Of a DNA stretch of 64,000 bases, positions 60,826 to 64,000 are shown one piece after another (position 1 is the stretch's first letter; each line of letters starts with the position of its first letter). The notes beneath the pieces are model-generated. The model was given only the letters and a program-made list of their open reading frames with translations, ran no database searches and had not been told where the DNA came from. The translations under genes and the position numbers were made by a program. Source of the DNA: Tanytarsus gracilentus (taxonomy: Eukaryota > Arthropoda > Insecta > Diptera > Chironomidae); assembly GCA_038502055.1 (NCBI GenBank), contig JAXRKN010000037.1, positions 6,852,501 to 6,916,500 on the forward strand. The letters run 5' to 3'.

Positions 60826-63800
60826 CTGGAAAAAGAGAGTGTTTTTATGGCAAAGTTTTGTTTGTGTAAATAAATTCATTAATCTCCTTCCACATCATTT
60901 TGAAAAAATGCATTATCATATAAAGGAATGTGAAAATACTTTACACTGTGATAAATAGTAAAAAATATTTATTTTTTTAAGAAAATTTCTAAACTCTCAT
61001 TGGATCTCATGTTAGAGTACAACTAAAGAAAATAATCATCCTTAAAATAGCACTAATATCCATTAAATATTTTATTTATAGCTTTTAATGCAATAAATAT
61101 TCTCACATCTATTGATGCATCTCTCGAAAGGATAAAAATATTTAACACAAAGATACTAATTTTACGGTATGATGTAACATTTTCCAAAACCACTCTATCT
61201 TCCTCTATGGGGATTATTGCCGTTTTCTGTGTAGCTCGAAAAACATTTTTGCGCTCTTTTTGCCAGCCGAGCGAGTTCAGAGTGGTGTCCACTTGAAATG
61301 TGTGCCATAATTTATGTTATCCAACTTCATTTTCATCTCATTCTATTCTATTATCCCTCTTTCATTTTGTGCCGACGCGCGGGAGATTCGTTGAATGGTC
61401 CATATATGCAGAAATGTAATAAGAAGAATGACAATCTTGACATCATTTTCACACTACACACATACACACACGCTCATATCAAGCGGCGGATGAACAACGA
61501 TGGATGGATGAACAAACGGAGTGGATAATTGAGGATCGGACGAGTGAAGAGCAAAAAAAGGTTTCCAGTGGAGATTACAAAATCGCCATAATTTGTTGTA
61601 CTTTACTGCCTGTCTCACTCTTTCCGGCGCTCTCTCTCATTCACTCACACTCAAATGATAATATTTGCACAAACTCTTTGCAATCGCACTTATTTTTCTC
61701 GTGTGTCTGTGGATGTGAATTGAAGTTCTTTTTTTGGCAAGATGTGGAAAAAATCAGCTTTGCTAATTTCTTGTGCAAACATTTAGGAAACTGGCATAAA
61801 TGAAAACTTTGTCTCGCACGTAATTGTGTGTGCGTAATGTGTGTTCTTTTCTGGCATTTTGACACGTTTAAAAGAAAGGCTTAATGCGTCAATTAAGTTA
61901 ATCTAATTAATATTTAGATGTGGAATAATTTTAATTTAAATTTGACTTTTATGTGCTTTTAAATATTCATAAGACACAAACGCCACTTAATCTCAATTTG
62001 TAACCCACTTCTCTGCCTCCACCTCTGCTTGTTTTGCGTCTGCAGCAAAACCATTTTGAAAAACATGACAAACAAGAAGAAAAATATATTTCTTCTGAAA
62101 GTCAGTGACTGTCTTTCACATTGCATGATTGATGGCAATTCTAAATGTCATTTTCATATGTGATTCAGTGTGACACGAAAAGCGAAAAATGGAGCTTCGT
62201 GTGACAAAATTGCAACTGATAAAATGAAGAAGAAGCATTACGGCTTGATCGAATGCCTTTGGGCTTTGGGGATATTTTTTTGTACAGGAAGTATTTCATG
62301 CTTATGAGTGTGTCAACTAACATAAATTCAAGCTGGATGAGGTAGGGAAAAGTTTTCTAATATCACATCGCAAAAAGCTCAATTTAGCTCTCATTGTTCA
62401 TCCTTCTTCATTTTGTTAAATCCTACTACGGTTGGTGAATGGTAAAGGGTCTTTTTGAGGATTATAGAGGGAGAATTATAGCGAAAGCTTTTAAGAATTC
62501 AACAAATCAATAAATTTTTAGGGATGATGTTGAAAAATTTCCTTAAATTTATTTTTAAGTGCTAAATTTATTTTTAATCCTTGACATTTATCACAAATGC
62601 TTCCCTCAAGAGACATTAAAATATGGAACGAGAAAAAAGTGTGGCACAAAAGAGACAACAGGCTTATAGCGCGTGCAATAAAAAAATTGTTTTCTCATAA
62701 AGCAAATCGCATTACTGCCACCACCACCACCATGATCATCTTTGTATATTCAATAAAATATATTTTCATCTTTGGGTTTGCGCTTTTCCGTGTGCCTTTG
62801 CCCTCGAGAAGATTTTTGCTGCTCCCGTTTTACGATTTTAAAAAAATATTTTTTTTGTATTTTAAAGCACCACCTTTTTCGGTTTCACCCTCTCTACAGT
62901 GTTCATCTTGTCAGAACATAATCGTTTATATGGTTCACAGGTATATGAGCACATAAAAAATTCTGTACATCGTTATGTGAGAGACTTTTTCCTCATAATA
63001 AAATGGGATTGAATGCATGTTTTTAGCCTCAAAATCAGCTCGAACACGTTTCTACGGACACGAAGGATTTTAGAGAAGTTTTCGCAACAAATTTATGTTG
63101 AATGTTAATGGATGGTCTGGCGAGTGGAACTCTCTCTCTCTTGTGTGTTTATTGCATGCTCATATTTTTGTGTGTCCTCATGAATGTGCTTTTTGCAATC
63201 ATGTTTTTGAATGTACACGTAAAAAAGCTCTCATATTGTGAATTTTATGATGAGACTGATATCATCAATGTTCATTGCATTCATTGAGTAAGTGAGAGAG
63301 AGAGCGAGAGTTCTCGTCTATTACACTTTGGTGGTTTGTTATTTTTCAGTGGTGGAGCTTTTATTGCTTTCTGTCTCTCGTTATGCTCACAACGAATAAA
63401 TGCTCCACAAACTGCTCAAAGGATGGAATTTTTAGAAGAGAAATTTTTTCTCAGTTATGCAAGGTCAGAAATGTTTATGCTACAACAAAAAATTTAATGA
63501 ATGAATCTCTAAAATTTATTTTCTCTTTTAAAAATACCACAAAACTTTTCCAACCCTTGACAAATTATGTGTGTGTGTACAGCGAAAGAGAGAGTAAAAT
63601 GAAAAGCGGAGCAATTTTGGCTTATGTCAATTTTATTTTGGAAACAAGCGAGTCGAGTATTTAAAAAAGTTTTTCTCTCCTCCTATCTCTTTCGCTTTTC
63701 ATGTTAACGACAAATGGCATCGCTTGAAGTGAATTTTAAATAACAAGCGCACACATATCCAATTTTGTCTCATCCTAAGCAAGAAGAATTTTAATATTAT

Positions 63801-64000
63801 AAAAAATTAGACATTTTTTCCTCGTAAATGTTGACAGCAAGGGACTCTACTCTGAGTGGATTTTTTTCCTAACAATGGAATGCTTTTAAGAAAATGAAAA
63901 TGTTTTCTCTTTATGCTAGAAAAAAACCAAATTTGACTTTTACAACATCAACCTAGATAATCAAAGTCATTGAATTTTTCACTCGCGTAAACAGCAAAAA

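Larger units (their letters stand above)
58241..64000. other. Intergenic or intronic, no supported gene
   Basis: AT-rich with several low-complexity stretches. Open frames near 59320, 61298, 61504, 62597 and 63383 have chance-like composition and no convincing splice signals. A small splice-flanked segment at 60783..60825 (listed separately) hints that part of this may be intron of a minus-strand gene extending out of the window. Confidence 0.45.

Noticed and set aside
62597..62956. 119-codon frame on the plus strand
   Set aside because: Composition follows the local AT-rich sequence with simple repeats (ACC runs, Phe runs); no signal peptide, domain or gene context.
1..64000. tRNA, rRNA or CRISPR features
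   Set aside because: I saw no cloverleaf with matching arms, no rRNA-like conserved blocks and no regularly spaced direct repeats.

Overview
The window is AT-rich (A+T dominates everywhere outside exons) and eukaryotic. Genes are split by short GT-AG introns, mostly 50-90 nt, with a few introns of several kb. There are TATA/TCAGT-type promoter candidates, AATAAA polyadenylation signals and many non-autonomous DNA transposon remnants. The gene content (Dbx homeobox, a CD36-family receptor, an ACX-like adenylyl cyclase, a laminin gamma homologue, DUF1091/ML-like secreted proteins) fits an insect. I infer a dipteran, perhaps nematoceran, but cannot prove that from the sequence.

Left part (about 5-10 kb, minus strand): five exons of Dbx, a homeobox transcription factor. 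The homeodomain is cut by introns, and the exon with its third helix is not found before the left edge. Further right, the stretch to 16 kb is mostly featureless apart from a DNA-transposon copy (15.6-16.4 kb).

Middle (16.6-37.7 kb, plus strand): a CD36/scavenger-receptor class B gene. Its probable promoter and non-coding first exon lie near 16.65 kb, the start-codon exon at 23.3 kb, and nine further coding exons at 29.5-37.7 kb, giving 585 residues in all. A 57-bp hAT-type miniature element sits in the first coding intron.

39.9-47.0 kb, minus strand: a 17-exon adenylyl cyclase (about 1215 residues) with two catalytic domains. All metal, adenine and transition-state residues that I can place are intact. 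One intron carries a 2.4-kb DNA transposon with an 8-bp target-site duplication.

48.7-58.2 kb: a second, inverted copy of the 15.6-kb transposon family, here with a perfect 10-bp target duplication. Next comes a four-exon gene for a secreted protein (621 residues) equivalent to the coiled-coil arm of laminin gamma without any short arm. Convergent to it is a tandem array of three two-exon genes for small secreted six-cysteine proteins. The array has grown by segmental duplication, and one unit was later broken by a 1.3-kb transposon whose empty site is still visible in the sister units.

58.2-64 kb: no gene that I can support, apart from one small candidate exon on the minus strand.

The genes do not form one pathway. 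The item most worth attention is the laminin-gamma-like protein without a short arm. Next come the extra CxxC...CxxC module in Dbx and the dated transposon insertion in the gene array.
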